A stretch of DNA of 64,000 nt from Temnothorax longispinosus (lineage: Eukaryota; Arthropoda; Insecta; Hymenoptera; Formicidae), in assembly GCF_030848805.1 (NCBI RefSeq), contig NC_092362.1, positions 7,626,001 to 7,690,000 of the forward strand, in the 5' to 3' direction. How positions within the stretch are numbered: the stretch's first letter is position 1; the number at the start of each line of letters is the position of its first letter. Below the pieces are notes generated by a model. That model had not been told where the DNA came from. It did no database searches and worked only from the letters and a program-made list of their open reading frames with translations. The position numbers and the translations under genes were made by a program. Below are positions 63,640 to 64,000 of this stretch, in pieces.

Positions 63640-64000
63640 TACTATTATATAAAACCCGACTGTTTGTCTGTCTGTCCGCGAATTACTCATTCGTTAATGG
63701 ACCGAATTTAAAAAAATTGTATATGAAGTAGAGGTAGAATTTTCCGGGGAGTGCCATGATGTGTATAGTTTTTTGTTGCCGATTTTTTGGAAACCGGTTT
63801 TTCTAATTCTCATTTTTCGGGAAATAATTTACCGAATCTCAAAGAATTATACATATATGAAACAGGAGTAGAATTTTCCGGGGATTGCTATAAAGTGTAT
63901 AATTTTTCGTTACCGATCTTTTTGGAAGCCGGTATCAGAAATTTTTCCAATTTTTCGGGAATTAATTGACCGAATCTCAAAGAATTATATATGAAGTAGG
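63640..64000. repeat. tandem repeat of about 135 bp, possible Helitron-like end
   Basis: After TATATAAAACCCGACTGTTT and a GTCTGTCTGTCC run, a unit containing GACCGAATTT/CTCAAAGAATT, TATATGAAGTAG, AGAATTTTCCGGGGA, TGCCGATTTTTTGGAA and ATTTTTCGGGAA recurs at least twice and runs off the window. Short arrays like this accompany insect Helitron/Helentron elements; that assignment is tentative. Confidence 0.5.

Overview
The window reads as AT-rich nuclear DNA of an insect, most likely a hymenopteran and plausibly an ant. Five multi-exon genes have clean GT-AG splicing, one of them a 7TM insect odorant receptor. Between them lie dense transposon remains, (AC)n/(AG)n/(TA)n microsatellites and long AT-rich intergenic DNA. 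No tRNA, rRNA, CRISPR or bacterial-type operon was seen.

Layout. Positions 1-13.9 kb are a transposon graveyard: a decayed Ty3/gypsy LTR retrotransposon (gag, pol and an unusual third ORF with zinc knuckles), a hairpin MITE, a complete non-autonomous hAT element with an exact 8-bp target duplication and a Harbinger-type MITE nested in it, a foldback-like element with long inverted arms and internal ~190-bp tandem repeats, and two direct repeats each carrying a hammerhead-ribozyme-like core (Penelope-like context). Positions 15.2-17.7 kb (+) hold an intact 7-exon odorant receptor. It is convergent with an 11-exon mitochondrial-clan cytochrome P450 (18.6-22.4 kb, -). Nested MITEs and a tiny poly(A) retroinsertion separate this from a 4-exon homeobox gene of the H2.0/HLX class (23.5-26.3 kb, -). 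At 28.2-31.0 kb two unrecognised genes are arranged head to head: a 178-aa one-membrane-span protein (-) and a 235-aa secreted protein (+).

Positions 34.0-49.2 kb (-) hold an 11-exon gene for the centriolar distal-appendage protein Cep164 (WW domain near the N terminus, long coiled coils). Its last intron (34.2-39.4 kb) carries a Ty1/copia retrotransposon in antisense orientation, itself inside a pair of inverted repeats. From 49.2 kb to the end there is mostly AT-rich DNA with microsatellites, a few isolated exon-like islands, small perfect palindromes, and a tandem repeat running off the right edge.

All five host gene models were assembled by hand from splice sites with phase checked at every junction. 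Functions not stated with a family name are unknown. The most unusual items are the gypsy third ORF duplicating the Gag zinc-knuckle module, the paired hammerhead-like motifs, the unequal LTRs of the intronic copia, and the P450 lacking the usual I-helix acid/threonine pair.
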